Shown here piece by piece: positions 16,311 through 22,536 of a stretch of 23,431 bases of DNA. Made by a program: the position numbers and the translations under genes. The notes under the pieces were generated by a model, which was given only the letters and a program-made list of their open reading frames with translations, was not told the DNA's origin and ran no database searches. Within the stretch, counting starts at the first letter, position 1. Each line of letters begins with the position of its first letter. Location: assembly GCA_028287545.1 (NCBI GenBank), contig JAQBPL010000304.1, forward strand, positions 1 through 23,431. Direction: 5' to 3'. Origin of the DNA: Vulcanimicrobiota bacterium. GTDB taxonomy: Bacteria; Eremiobacterota; Eremiobacteria; Baltobacterales; Baltobacteraceae.

Positions 16311-17050
16311 CCCTGCTGCGGATGTTCCTCGTGCAGACGAAGATGCACTTCATGTGGTACTTCCGGCGTGACGGCGAGATGATCTTCTGGACGCTCGTAA
16401 TGCCGGTCTTCTTTCTCGTGCTGTTCTCGTACGCGTTCTCGGACGGCACCACGTCGCGCTCGTCGGCCTTTCTCGTACCGGGGATCATCGGCGCGCAAGT
16501 GCTCAGCTCGGGCTTTTGGGGCGTCGGCGTGATGCTGGCGACGTTCCGCGAGAAGCATCTGTTGCGCCGGGTCTACATCACGCCGATGCCGGCCTGGGTG
16601 TTTTTCGCCTCGCTGGTCGTCTACCGCATGACGCTGCTGGCTGCGCAGGCGGTGCTGCTGATCGCCGCCGGCGCGCTGCTGTTCCACGTGCGGCTGCTCG
16701 GGAACCCGCTCGAGATATTGGCGATCCTGCTGCTCGGGACGGCGACGTTCGTCTCGCTCGGCTCGATCATCGGCGCCGTGACTCGCACGACCGAGAGCGC
16801 GAACAACATCGCGTCGATCCTCACCGTGCCGTTGGCGTTTCTCTCCGACGCGTACGTCCCGATCGACCGTTTCCCGCACGCGGTCAGCTCGGCGCTGCGC
16901 CTGTTGCCGTCGACCCAGTTCATCGACACGTTTCGCGACGTCTCGATCTACGGCGCGTCGCTGACCCACTACGGGGCGTGGATCGCCGCCCTCGTCGTCT
17001 GGATGATCGCGGGGACCGTGATCAGCGCGCGCACCTTCCGCTGGGTGTAA
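16307..17050 (+). CDS. ABC-2 type permease
   Basis: The 247-residue membrane protein starts at ATG 16307, overlapping the ATPase stop as ATGA, with GGAGAGACGG just upstream. About six membrane segments are visible: MIFWTLVMPVFFLVLFSYAF, an AFLVPGIIGAQVLSSGFWGV region, the YRMTLLAAQAVLLIAAGALL segment, ILAILLLGTATFVSLGSIIG, the IASILTVPLAFLSDAYVP region and AALVVWMIAGTVIS at the end. The segment LRLLPSTQFIDTFRDV is typical of DrrB/NodJ-like ABC-2 permeases. It pairs with the preceding ATPase as a homodimeric exporter. Longer readings upstream are shadows of the ATPase gene. Confidence 0.92.
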   Translation: MTLLRMFLVQTKMHFMWYFRRDGEMIFWTLVMPVFFLVLFSYAFSDGTTSRSSAFLVPGIIGAQVLSSGFWGVGVMLATFREKHLLRRVYITPMPAWVFFASLVVYRMTLLAAQAVLLIAAGALLFHVRLLGNPLEILAILLLGTATFVSLGSIIGAVTRTTESANNIASILTVPLAFLSDAYVPIDRFPHAVSSALRLLPSTQFIDTFRDVSIYGASLTHYGAWIAALVVWMIAGTVISARTFRWV

Positions 17051-17091
17051 GGGGCCCCCAGTCCCAAAAACCACCGGATTTCGGCCGCCGC

Positions 17092-17232
17092 GTGGCCAAT
17101 AATAAGGAGGTTCTTGAAGGCGTGGAGCTCTTCGAGAAGCTTGCAGCCGACTACGACGTATCCGAGACGACGCGAGCCGCAACGTCACGTACGATCGCAG
17201 CGGCCGCTAATAGACTGGGTGAACTGGCGTAG
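17092..17232 (+). CDS. Micro-gene encoding a 36-46 residue helical peptide
   Basis: This frame reads as a plausible peptide of 46 residues from GTG 17092 or 36 residues from GTG 17122. A perfect AAGGAGG lies at 17104-17110, 11 bases before the second GTG, which favours the short form (MELFEKLAADYDVSETTRAA...). The peptide has balanced charge, a likely amphipathic helix and the tail IAAAANRLGELA. It is unlike the Arg/Pro-rich shadow frames elsewhere and is less GC-rich than its neighbours. It follows the ABC permease by 41 or 71 bases and precedes tandem hairpins, so it could be the last gene of that operon. Function unknown. Confidence 0.45.
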   Translation: MANNKEVLEGVELFEKLAADYDVSETTRAATSRTIAAAANRLGELA

Positions 17233-17262
17233 CGCTGCGGCACGCGCCGCCCGTAAACGACG

Positions 17263-17297
17263 AAGACGGCCCGTGAGCGTCGCTCACGAACCGTCTT
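17263..17297 (+). terminator. Hairpin, first of two between convergent genes
   Basis: AAGACGG (17263-17269) pairs with CCGTCTT (17291-17297). Inside it, GTGAGC pairs with GCTCAC around a GTC loop (17273-17287), separated by a 3x3 internal loop. Only TTT follows on the plus strand, so it is not a classical U-tract terminator. Its position between convergent transcription units fits a bidirectional stop. Confidence 0.55.
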
Positions 17298-17302
17298 TGC
17301 TG

Positions 17303-17326
17303 GGAGACGTGTTGGTGGTCGTCTCC
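17303..17326 (+). terminator. Hairpin, second of two between convergent genes
   Basis: GGAGACG (17303-17309) pairs perfectly with CGTCTCC (17320-17326) around a 10-base loop and is followed by TTTAT on the plus strand. It ends 2 bases from the stop codon of the leftward lipoprotein gene. It follows the first hairpin by 5 bases. Confidence 0.5.
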
Positions 17327-17327
17327 T

Positions 17328-18233
17328 TTATGGGCCGGTCTTGGTCACGATATTGCTGAGCATCGTTACCGCACCATTTCGTGCCAACACTCGCCCGTTC
17401 ACGACGGCGCCCGTCCCGAGCGAGATCGACGCCAGGGCCATAACGGTTCCGTTGAAGGACGAATTTCCGTTGATGGTTGCCGAACTGCCGACCTGCCAGA
17501 AGACGTTGCACGCGTTGGCAAGACGGATCAGCGTGACCGTGCTGCCCGTCGATGTCGTCAGCGTGGTCGGGATCTGGAAGATGAACACGGCATTGGGGTT
17601 GCCGCCTCCGTCGAGCGTGACGTTTCCGGTGATCGCCAGGGACACCGGCGCGTTGTGGACGCCGGGCGCGATGGTCAGCCCGCCGATATCGGCGGGCACG
17701 GCGCCGGGGTTCGCTCGTCCGGCCGCGTTGTTGTACGCCGTGGTCAAGTCGAGTTGGGCCTGCCCAGCGACCGGATCGCCGGAGTGAATTGAACCGCCGA
17801 CCACGGTGCCGGGTCCTCCGGGCGCGATGCCGGTGAATCCCGTTATGGCGGTACCGGGACTCACCCCGAGATCGCCCGTCACGATGGTCGGACCGGAGCT
17901 GGTGACCGTGGAGCCGGCGAGGACCGCGAAGGTGGCGGCCGTACCAAGGGGCACCCCTTGGCCCGAGATCGCGTTTTGGGCGCACGAAAGGGCAACTGGG
18001 GCTGGCGTCGGGGTCGGCGTAGGCGTAGGCGTCGCTGTCGGGATGGGCGTCGCTGTCGGGATAGGCGACGGAGTCGGCGTGAAGACCGGACCGGGTATGG
18101 TACCCGGCGACGGCGCCGTGAAGGCCGGGACGGTGCAATTGCCGCACCCGCCGCCGCTGCACGAAGCCAGCGACACGAGCGCGGCCAGCGCGGCGAACCG
18201 CCGGAAATGGAAGAAGCGGGGGGCCTTGAGCAT
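17328..18233 (-). CDS. DUF3494 (ice-binding-type) lipoprotein with Pro/Thr linker
   Basis: The 301-residue protein starts at ATG 18233, chosen over GTG 18248 because GAGG (complement of 18243-18246) lies at proper spacing. Residues 1-25 are a lipoprotein signal with lipobox LASC (Cys25), predicting lipid anchoring. Residues about 40-80 are a Pro/Thr/Ala linker (PTATPIPTATPTPTPTPTP). Residues about 90-300 match the DUF3494 ice-binding beta-solenoid: GTAATFAVLAGSTVTSSG, VTGDLGVSPGTAI, NAVFIFQIPTTL, NVFWQVGSSATI, NGRVLARNGAVTML. Known members bind ice or act as adhesins. Ice binding here is inferred from family only; no flat Thr array can be judged from sequence. It lies 21 bases behind the barrel gene and is probably co-transcribed with it. 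Confidence 0.88.
   Translation of the reverse strand: MLKAPRFFHFRRFAALAALVSLASCSGGGCGNCTVPAFTAPSPGTIPGPVFTPTPSPIPTATPIPTATPTPTPTPTPAPVALSCAQNAISGQGVPLGTAATFAVLAGSTVTSSGPTIVTGDLGVSPGTAITGFTGIAPGGPGTVVGGSIHSGDPVAGQAQLDLTTAYNNAAGRANPGAVPADIGGLTIAPGVHNAPVSLAITGNVTLDGGGNPNAVFIFQIPTTLTTSTGSTVTLIRLANACNVFWQVGSSATINGNSSFNGTVMALASISLGTGAVVNGRVLARNGAVTMLSNIVTKTGP
18003..18075. repeat. Low-complexity tandem repeat encoding the Pro/Thr linker
   Basis: The run of GGCGTCGG/GGCGTAGG-type hexamers includes a 17-base direct repeat GGCGTCGCTGTCGGGAT at 18028-18044 and again at 18046-18062 (18-base period). It encodes alternating Pro-Thr-Ala residues on the minus strand. Such tracts are prone to length change by slippage. 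Confidence 0.7.
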
Positions 18234-18254
18234 GTGTATGGTCCTCACGTTCGC

Positions 18255-19562
18255 TTAGAGCTTCACGCCGAGGCCGATGTATGGACCGTCATGCGTCTGA
18301 CCGATGGGTGCGTTTTCTTTGGCGGTATACCGCTCGGCGTTGAAACCACCGTAGACATACACCGGTGAGCGCCCCGGAACGTAGGCGAGACCGATGTCGT
18401 ACTTCTGAATCGAATACTGCTGCCGATACGTTTTGCCGTTGTTTATGCTTGCGGCGTTCGCGATCGTGTAGTTGCCGTTCACCGTGGGGTAGTAGAACGC
18501 GGAGCCGAAGAAACTCAGGCCCGACTTCAGGTCGGGGAGCTTTTCGACGCCGCCGCCGACGCCGTTCAGCTGCGGATACCCGTAATTGTTGGCGGTGTGG
18601 ATGTAACTCACGCCGACGTAGATCCGCGGAGCCGCGACTTGATATTCCAAGCGCCCGTCCAAGCTGCTCTGTCGTCCCAGAAAGACCGGCGTAAATGCGA
18701 CGCCGCCGTCGATGGTCGCGAAGCGCGTGTAGTGGTTGTTCAGCGCGTCGGTGACGTTGTCGCTGGTGACATACGCGTACTGGCGGAAGTCGACTTTCAC
18801 CGCGAACGGTGAATCTTTGGGCGCCCACGCTCCGGCGATCAGGTACTCTTGGTCGCACCATTGACCGGCTGTGAACTCGTTATAGTTTTTGGCCGCGGAA
18901 AACGCGGCTTGGACGAACGCGTGATAGGACGGCGGCGTCGGCAGCGGCGTGGGTGTCGGCGTCGGGGTCGGCACCGGCGTGGGTGGAGCGGTCGGCAACG
19001 GCGTAGGCACGGGCGTTGCGGGCGGCGGTGCGACGGCCGCCGGGATGTAGCGGACGACCACGATGCGCCGGTCGGGGACCCACTGCACGTAGGCGCCCAG
19101 CGCTTCGGAGATCACGCGCACCGGGACGAGAACGATTCCGTGGTAGACGATCGGCGGCACGTCGAGCGGCCGCGTCTCACCGTTGATGATGACTTCGGGA
19201 TTGCCTACCGTGACCGAGACGCTTGCGCCCGGCTTGGAGGCGGTGACGTTCTTGCCGTCCGCCGACGCCGTGACGGTGGCGCCCATCTGCTCGAACATGC
19301 TGCGCAGCGGCACGTAGATTCGGCCGTTCTTGACCAGCGCGGCGAGCACGCGATGCTGTTTGAGGATGTCGGGCGTGGCGTAGACCGTATGATCGTTGTA
19401 GAGGATCGGGTACTCGCCCGCCGGCGGGGTGCCGAAGTCCGGCGAAGCGGCATGCGAGCCGGCCGCGGACCCGCAAAAAAGCAGGACGAAAAGTGACGCC
19501 GCAACCAGGCGCTTCGCGGCTTTCGTCCCGGCGGTATTGGGCCTAATGAGCCAAGCATGCAT
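18255..19562 (-). CDS. Copper-amine-oxidase-N domain protein with Pro/Thr linker and C-terminal beta-barrel-like domain
   Basis: The 435-residue protein has a signal peptide (1-39) and then a copper amine oxidase N-terminal-type domain at about 50-172: GRIYVPLRSMFEQMGATV (80-97), VIINGETRPLDVPPIV (124-139) and VLVPVRVISEALGAYVQW (144-161). A Pro/Thr linker follows (175-211). Residues about 213-435 alternate hydrophobic and polar residues and are rich in Tyr, Gly and Asn, ending in GPYIGLGVKL, as an outer-membrane barrel strand would. No catalytic amine-oxidase domain is present. The first domain occurs in many cell-surface proteins with no oxidase activity. The barrel assignment is inference from strand pattern. 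ATG 19562 has a poor ribosome-binding site. It is followed by the DUF3494 lipoprotein gene. Confidence 0.8.
   Translation of the reverse strand: MHAWLIRPNTAGTKAAKRLVAASLFVLLFCGSAAGSHAASPDFGTPPAGEYPILYNDHTVYATPDILKQHRVLAALVKNGRIYVPLRSMFEQMGATVTASADGKNVTASKPGASVSVTVGNPEVIINGETRPLDVPPIVYHGIVLVPVRVISEALGAYVQWVPDRRIVVVRYIPAAVAPPPATPVPTPLPTAPPTPVPTPTPTPTPLPTPPSYHAFVQAAFSAAKNYNEFTAGQWCDQEYLIAGAWAPKDSPFAVKVDFRQYAYVTSDNVTDALNNHYTRFATIDGGVAFTPVFLGRQSSLDGRLEYQVAAPRIYVGVSYIHTANNYGYPQLNGVGGGVEKLPDLKSGLSFFGSAFYYPTVNGNYTIANAASINNGKTYRQQYSIQKYDIGLAYVPGRSPVYVYGGFNAERYTAKENAPIGQTHDGPYIGLGVKL
18945..19022. repeat. Low-complexity tract encoding the second Pro/Thr linker
   Basis: This imperfect GGCGTCGG/GGCGTAGG/GGCACCGG hexamer run encodes alternating Pro-Thr on the minus strand inside the barrel protein. 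It parallels the tract at 18003-18075 in the next gene. Confidence 0.6.
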
Positions 19563-19598
19563 AGGACTACGAGTGTAGACAACCGTCGCGAATGATTC

Positions 19599-19615
19599 TG
19601 CTCACAATTGCTCAC
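19599..19615 (-). promoter_or_regulatory. Paired heptamer direct repeat upstream of the barrel gene
   Basis: On the minus strand GTGAGCA occurs twice with an exact 10-base period (plus-strand TGCTCAC at 19599-19605 and 19609-19615), 37-53 bases before the ATG at 19562. Direct repeats one helical turn apart are typical of tandem-binding OmpR/PhoB-type regulators. The spacer 19563-19665 shows no clear -10/-35 pair. Confidence 0.35.
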
Positions 19616-19665
19616 CTGCACGAGCGTGCTGGCAGCAGGCGGGTGTGCGGAACGGCGGGCGGTTG

Positions 19666-20088
19666 CTAGCGGCGCGGTGCGCCGCGCACGGCGCCGGTGA
19701 TGAAGAGGGCGACGAGCGCGAGTTGAAACGGCATCGGTCCGAGTGTCTTCATGGTTGCCGGAGCGTGTCCGCGCACGATTTCGAGCGCCGGCAGCAGCAC
19801 GCCCAGAAATTGGTCCAACGCGCACAGCCAGAGCAGCGGCCGCCATCGCACGGGATCGCGCAGCACGATCGCGTAGACGCCGGCAACGACCAGCAGCTCG
19901 CCGCCGAGAATCGTCGTGAGCGCCGGATCTTTGGGCGGAAGATCGAGCAGCGGCTGCATCAACGGCTGCGCGAAGAGCGCGAGCGAGCCCACGCCCGCAT
20001 CGATCGCAAAGCCGCACACCAGCGCGACGCGCAGCACGCGCGCGAACATCGTGGCGCCCCTTGACTGAGCAAGGCGTGAGGAGGTCAT
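19666..20088 (-). CDS. Small integral membrane protein, four membrane segments
   Basis: The product has 140 residues from ATG 20088, which overlaps the previous stop as ATGA. ATG 20049 (MFARVLRVALV) has the better ribosome-binding site (AAGGGGCG) and would give 127 residues. Four hydrophobic segments are visible: VLRVALVCGFAIDAGVGSLALF, LTTILGGELLVVAGVYAIVL, PLLWLCALDQFLGVLLPALEIV and FQLALVALFITGAV. The PPKDPALTTILGGELL loop and the overall size recall small DoxX-like or unknown bacterial membrane proteins, but I do not recognise a family. It lies downstream of the unknown gene at 20085-20555. Confidence 0.68.
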   Translation of the reverse strand: MTSSRLAQSRGATMFARVLRVALVCGFAIDAGVGSLALFAQPLMQPLLDLPPKDPALTTILGGELLVVAGVYAIVLRDPVRWRPLLWLCALDQFLGVLLPALEIVRGHAPATMKTLGPMPFQLALVALFITGAVRGAPRR

Positions 20089-20555
20089 CGATCGCCGTCC
20101 CGCACCACGAAGGGGCTTCGCGTCAACATGATTAGGGTCGCGACGTCCGTCGCCGAGGACGCTTCCGACCACGCCTCGGCCCAAATCGATCGAAGAGCCG
20201 CGTCGGACGGCAGCCCATCGCCCGCAGCGAGCAGGCCCTCTGCGAAGGTATCAAAGTTCGGCGTGGAGCCGCGCGCGACGAAGTTGCCGATGAAGCGCAG
20301 CAGTGTCGCGTATGCGCGACCTTCGCCATCACCGCCGGCCTGCGCGTGGGCGTGTGCCCAATCGTCAGTAAAATATGCCGGATCGTTCGATGAAACGACG
20401 CCCGATTTGAGCTCGAGCTCTCCATTCAACGATATGTAGAAAAACGGAAAGAACGGATCATCGAGATGCGCGGGGATGCGCTGCCTTAGCACCACGTTGA
20501 GAAAACGATAGGCCGCGGCATATTCTCGGAGCGCTTGGCTCACGGCGGGCGGCAT
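20085..20555 (-). CDS. Hypothetical soluble protein
   Basis: The protein has 156 residues from ATG 20555, 12 bases after the carboxylase stop. The ribosome-binding site is poor. Sequence features: an N-terminal helix (ALREYAAAYRFLNVVLRQR), an aromatic stretch DDPFFPFFYISLNGELEL, an Asp/His-rich segment (YFTDDWAHAHAQAGGDGEG) and a helical C-terminal half. No signal peptide or membrane segment. Base composition is lower in GC than in the neighbouring carboxylase gene. I do not recognise the family. The paired histidines and acidic residues could bind a metal, which is speculation. Confidence 0.6.
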   Translation of the reverse strand: MPPAVSQALREYAAAYRFLNVVLRQRIPAHLDDPFFPFFYISLNGELELKSGVVSSNDPAYFTDDWAHAHAQAGGDGEGRAYATLLRFIGNFVARGSTPNFDTFAEGLLAAGDGLPSDAALRSIWAEAWSEASSATDVATLIMLTRSPFVVRDGDR

Positions 20556-20567
20556 CGGAAAAGATCG

Positions 20568-22337
20568 CTACCCGATCGTCAGCAGCGGGGTGCGGGCTTC
20601 GACCGTCGCGCCGGTCGCGACGTGTACCGTCGCGACCGTGCCGGCTTTGTGCGCGCGGATCTCGTTCATCATCTTCATCGCCTCGATCACGGCGACGACG
20701 TCGCCTGCGGCGACCGTCGCGCCCGCGGCGACCGGGATCTCGACGACCACGCCGTGCATCGGCGCGACGACGTCGTTGCCCGCCGCGGCCGTCGCCTTGC
20801 GCGCGGCGCCGCCTTTTTTGGGCTGCGCTTTGACGGTGCCGTTCCGCACGGTGCCGGGTGCGATCGGCAGATCGACGAAGCGGACGCGGAACAGCCTGTC
20901 GTTCACTTCGACCCGTATCGTATCCGGCGCATCGAGCGGCGCGCCGGATTCCGACTCCGCGTCACCGGCGTCCGGTGCGGTCTGCGCGAGCGATGCGGCG
21001 AATGGCTCGAGCGTCGCCGTTCCATACGATGCGTCGCGCACCGGCGCGAAGTCGACCAGCGCGCGCAGCAGCGGCAAGGTGGTCGGAACGCCGTCGATCA
21101 CGTACTCGTCGATCGCGCGCCCCAAGCGGGCCAGTGCCTCCGCGCGCGTTCGCCCGCGCACGATCAACTTCGCGATCATCGAATCGTAGTCGGCGGTGAT
21201 CGTGAAGCCGGGATACGCCGCCGAATCGACGCGAACGCCGAACCCGCCTGGCTCCTTGTAACGCGTGAGGGTCCCCGGTGCCGGACGGAAGCCTTGCGCG
21301 GGGTCCTCGGCGTTGACCCGCACTTCGATCGCGTGGCCCCGAAAGGTGATGTCGTCCTGTTCGAACGAGAGCGGGCGGCCCGCGGCGACCAGGATCTGCT
21401 CGCGCACGAGGTCGATGCCGGAGATCTCTTCGGAGACCGTGTGCTCGACTTGGATGCGCGTGTTCATCTCGAGAAAGTAGAACGCGTCGCCGCTGACCAG
21501 ACATTCGATCGTCCCGGCCGAATCGTAGCCGATCGCTCGCGCCGCCTGCACGCCGGCGGCGCGCATCCCCTCACGCACCGTCTCGCTGATCAGGGCGGGC
21601 GCCTCTTCCCAGAGTTTTTGATGTCTGCGCTGCAGCGAACAGTCGCGCTCGCCGACGTGCACGACGTGCCCGTGCTTGTCGGCGAGGACCTGCAGTTCGA
21701 CGTGCTTCGGATTCTCGAGATAGCGCTCGACGTAGATCGTCGGGTTGCCGAAGTACGCGGTCGCTTCGCGCTGCGCCGTCGAGAACGCGGATTCGAGCTC
21801 GTCGACGGTGCGAGCGACCTTCAGCCCTTTGCCGCCCCCGCCGCCGGACGCCTTGAGCGCCAGGGGCAAGCCGTACTTCTCGGCGGCGGCGCGCGCAGCG
21901 TTCGCGTCAGCGATCGAGTCGGTGCCGCCGGGGACGACGGGCACGCCGGCCGCCACCATGGCTTGACGCGCGCGAATTTTGTCGCCCATCGCGTCGATCG
22001 CGTCCGGGTGCGGGCCGATCCAGGTCATGCCGGCGGCGATGACGCGCCGCGCGAAGTCCGCGTTCTCCGCGAAGAAGCCGTAGCCGGGATGCACCGCGTC
22101 CGCCCCGGCTCGCGCCGCGACGTCCAGCAGCCGCTCCGCGTTGAGATACGACTGCGACGGCGCGGCCGGGCCGAGATGATACGCTTCGTCGGCATATCGG
22201 ACGTGCAGCGCGTCGCGGTCCGCGTCGGAGTACACGGCGACCGTCGCGCAGCCGAGTTCCTTCGCGCTGCGCATGACGCGGATCGCGATCTCGCCGCGGT
22301 TTGCGACGAGGATCTTGCGGAACGGCGGCTCAGTCAT
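20568..22337 (-). CDS. Acyl-CoA carboxylase alpha subunit (biotin carboxylase + BCCP)
   Basis: This subunit carboxylates biotin using ATP and bicarbonate, then presents it to a carboxyltransferase. The 589 residues from ATG 22337 hold the biotin carboxylase N-domain (RKILVANRGEIAIRVMRSAKELG, 7-29), HPGYGFFAENADFA (83-96), the ATP-grasp loop GGGGGKG (165-171), MNTRIQVEHTVSE (291-303), a C-domain to about 450, a short linker/BT-like segment and a biotinyl domain ending with EAMKM (552-556; biotin on Lys555). The fused form is typical of propionyl-/acetyl-CoA carboxylases. The frame extends to 22400, but that start lies inside the small upstream gene, which ends 8 bases into this one. The carboxyltransferase gene is not in the window. 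The mutase/epimerase genes 6 kb away make propionyl-CoA a likely substrate. Confidence 0.92.
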   Translation of the reverse strand: MTEPPFRKILVANRGEIAIRVMRSAKELGCATVAVYSDADRDALHVRYADEAYHLGPAAPSQSYLNAERLLDVAARAGADAVHPGYGFFAENADFARRVIAAGMTWIGPHPDAIDAMGDKIRARQAMVAAGVPVVPGGTDSIADANAARAAAEKYGLPLALKASGGGGGKGLKVARTVDELESAFSTAQREATAYFGNPTIYVERYLENPKHVELQVLADKHGHVVHVGERDCSLQRRHQKLWEEAPALISETVREGMRAAGVQAARAIGYDSAGTIECLVSGDAFYFLEMNTRIQVEHTVSEEISGIDLVREQILVAAGRPLSFEQDDITFRGHAIEVRVNAEDPAQGFRPAPGTLTRYKEPGGFGVRVDSAAYPGFTITADYDSMIAKLIVRGRTRAEALARLGRAIDEYVIDGVPTTLPLLRALVDFAPVRDASYGTATLEPFAASLAQTAPDAGDAESESGAPLDAPDTIRVEVNDRLFRVRFVDLPIAPGTVRNGTVKAQPKKGGAARKATAAAGNDVVAPMHGVVVEIPVAAGATVAAGDVVAVIEAMKMMNEIRAHKAGTVATVHVATGATVEARTPLLTIG

Positions 22338-22536
22338 CGAGCCGCCCGGCGACGCTCCAGCGCGACGTCGCGCGCTCGACGCTGCGCGCCTGCTCCGCAT
22401 CCGCGACCGGCAGGCGGCCGGCCAACCGCCAGCGCGACGGTGCCGTCTTCGTTTGTATCTCGGACGCCGTCGCGCGCGAGAGCGACAGATACGCCGCGGC
22501 GATCGCGGCCAGTTCCTCCGCCGTCGGAACGCGCAT
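22330..22536 (-). CDS. Acyl-CoA carboxylase epsilon-subunit-like small protein
   Basis: The 68-residue product is encoded between fabI and the carboxylase gene. ATG 22536 overlaps the fabI stop (TGATG); GTG 22539 is an alternative. The end overlaps the carboxylase start by 8 bases. The N-terminal PTAEELAAIAAAYLSL and the Trp-containing SRWRLAGRL resemble actinobacterial acyl-CoA carboxylase epsilon subunits, which have a PTxEELAA-type helix and a C-terminal Trp/Arg motif. The phrase SRW-x-x-AGRL occurs twice (SRWRLAGRL and SRWSVAGRL), so the C-terminal motif seems duplicated. The family call rests on this likeness and on the position next to the alpha subunit. A different small stabilising subunit is possible. 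Confidence 0.6.
   Translation of the reverse strand: MRVPTAEELAAIAAAYLSLSRATASEIQTKTAPSRWRLAGRLPVADAEQARSVERATSRWSVAGRLDD

Noticed and set aside
17114..17359. 81-residue plus-strand frame starting at TTG 17114
   Set aside because: Only 3 bases from the Shine-Dalgarno, Arg-rich, and it runs through both terminator-like hairpins into the opposite gene.
18003..19022. Repetitive GGCGTCGG tracts as a CRISPR or VNTR locus
   Set aside because: They are in-frame codons for Pro-Thr linkers without spacers between repeats.
19599..19620. Resemblance of the AATTGTGAGC stretch to the E. coli lac operator
   Set aside because: Only about ten bases match and no LacI-type regulator or sugar gene is nearby; better described as a direct heptamer repeat.
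22338..22400. Upstream start of the carboxylase at 22400
   Set aside because: The extra 21 residues are Arg/Ala/Ser-rich and lie within the small epsilon-like gene; ATG 22337 fits the family N-terminus.
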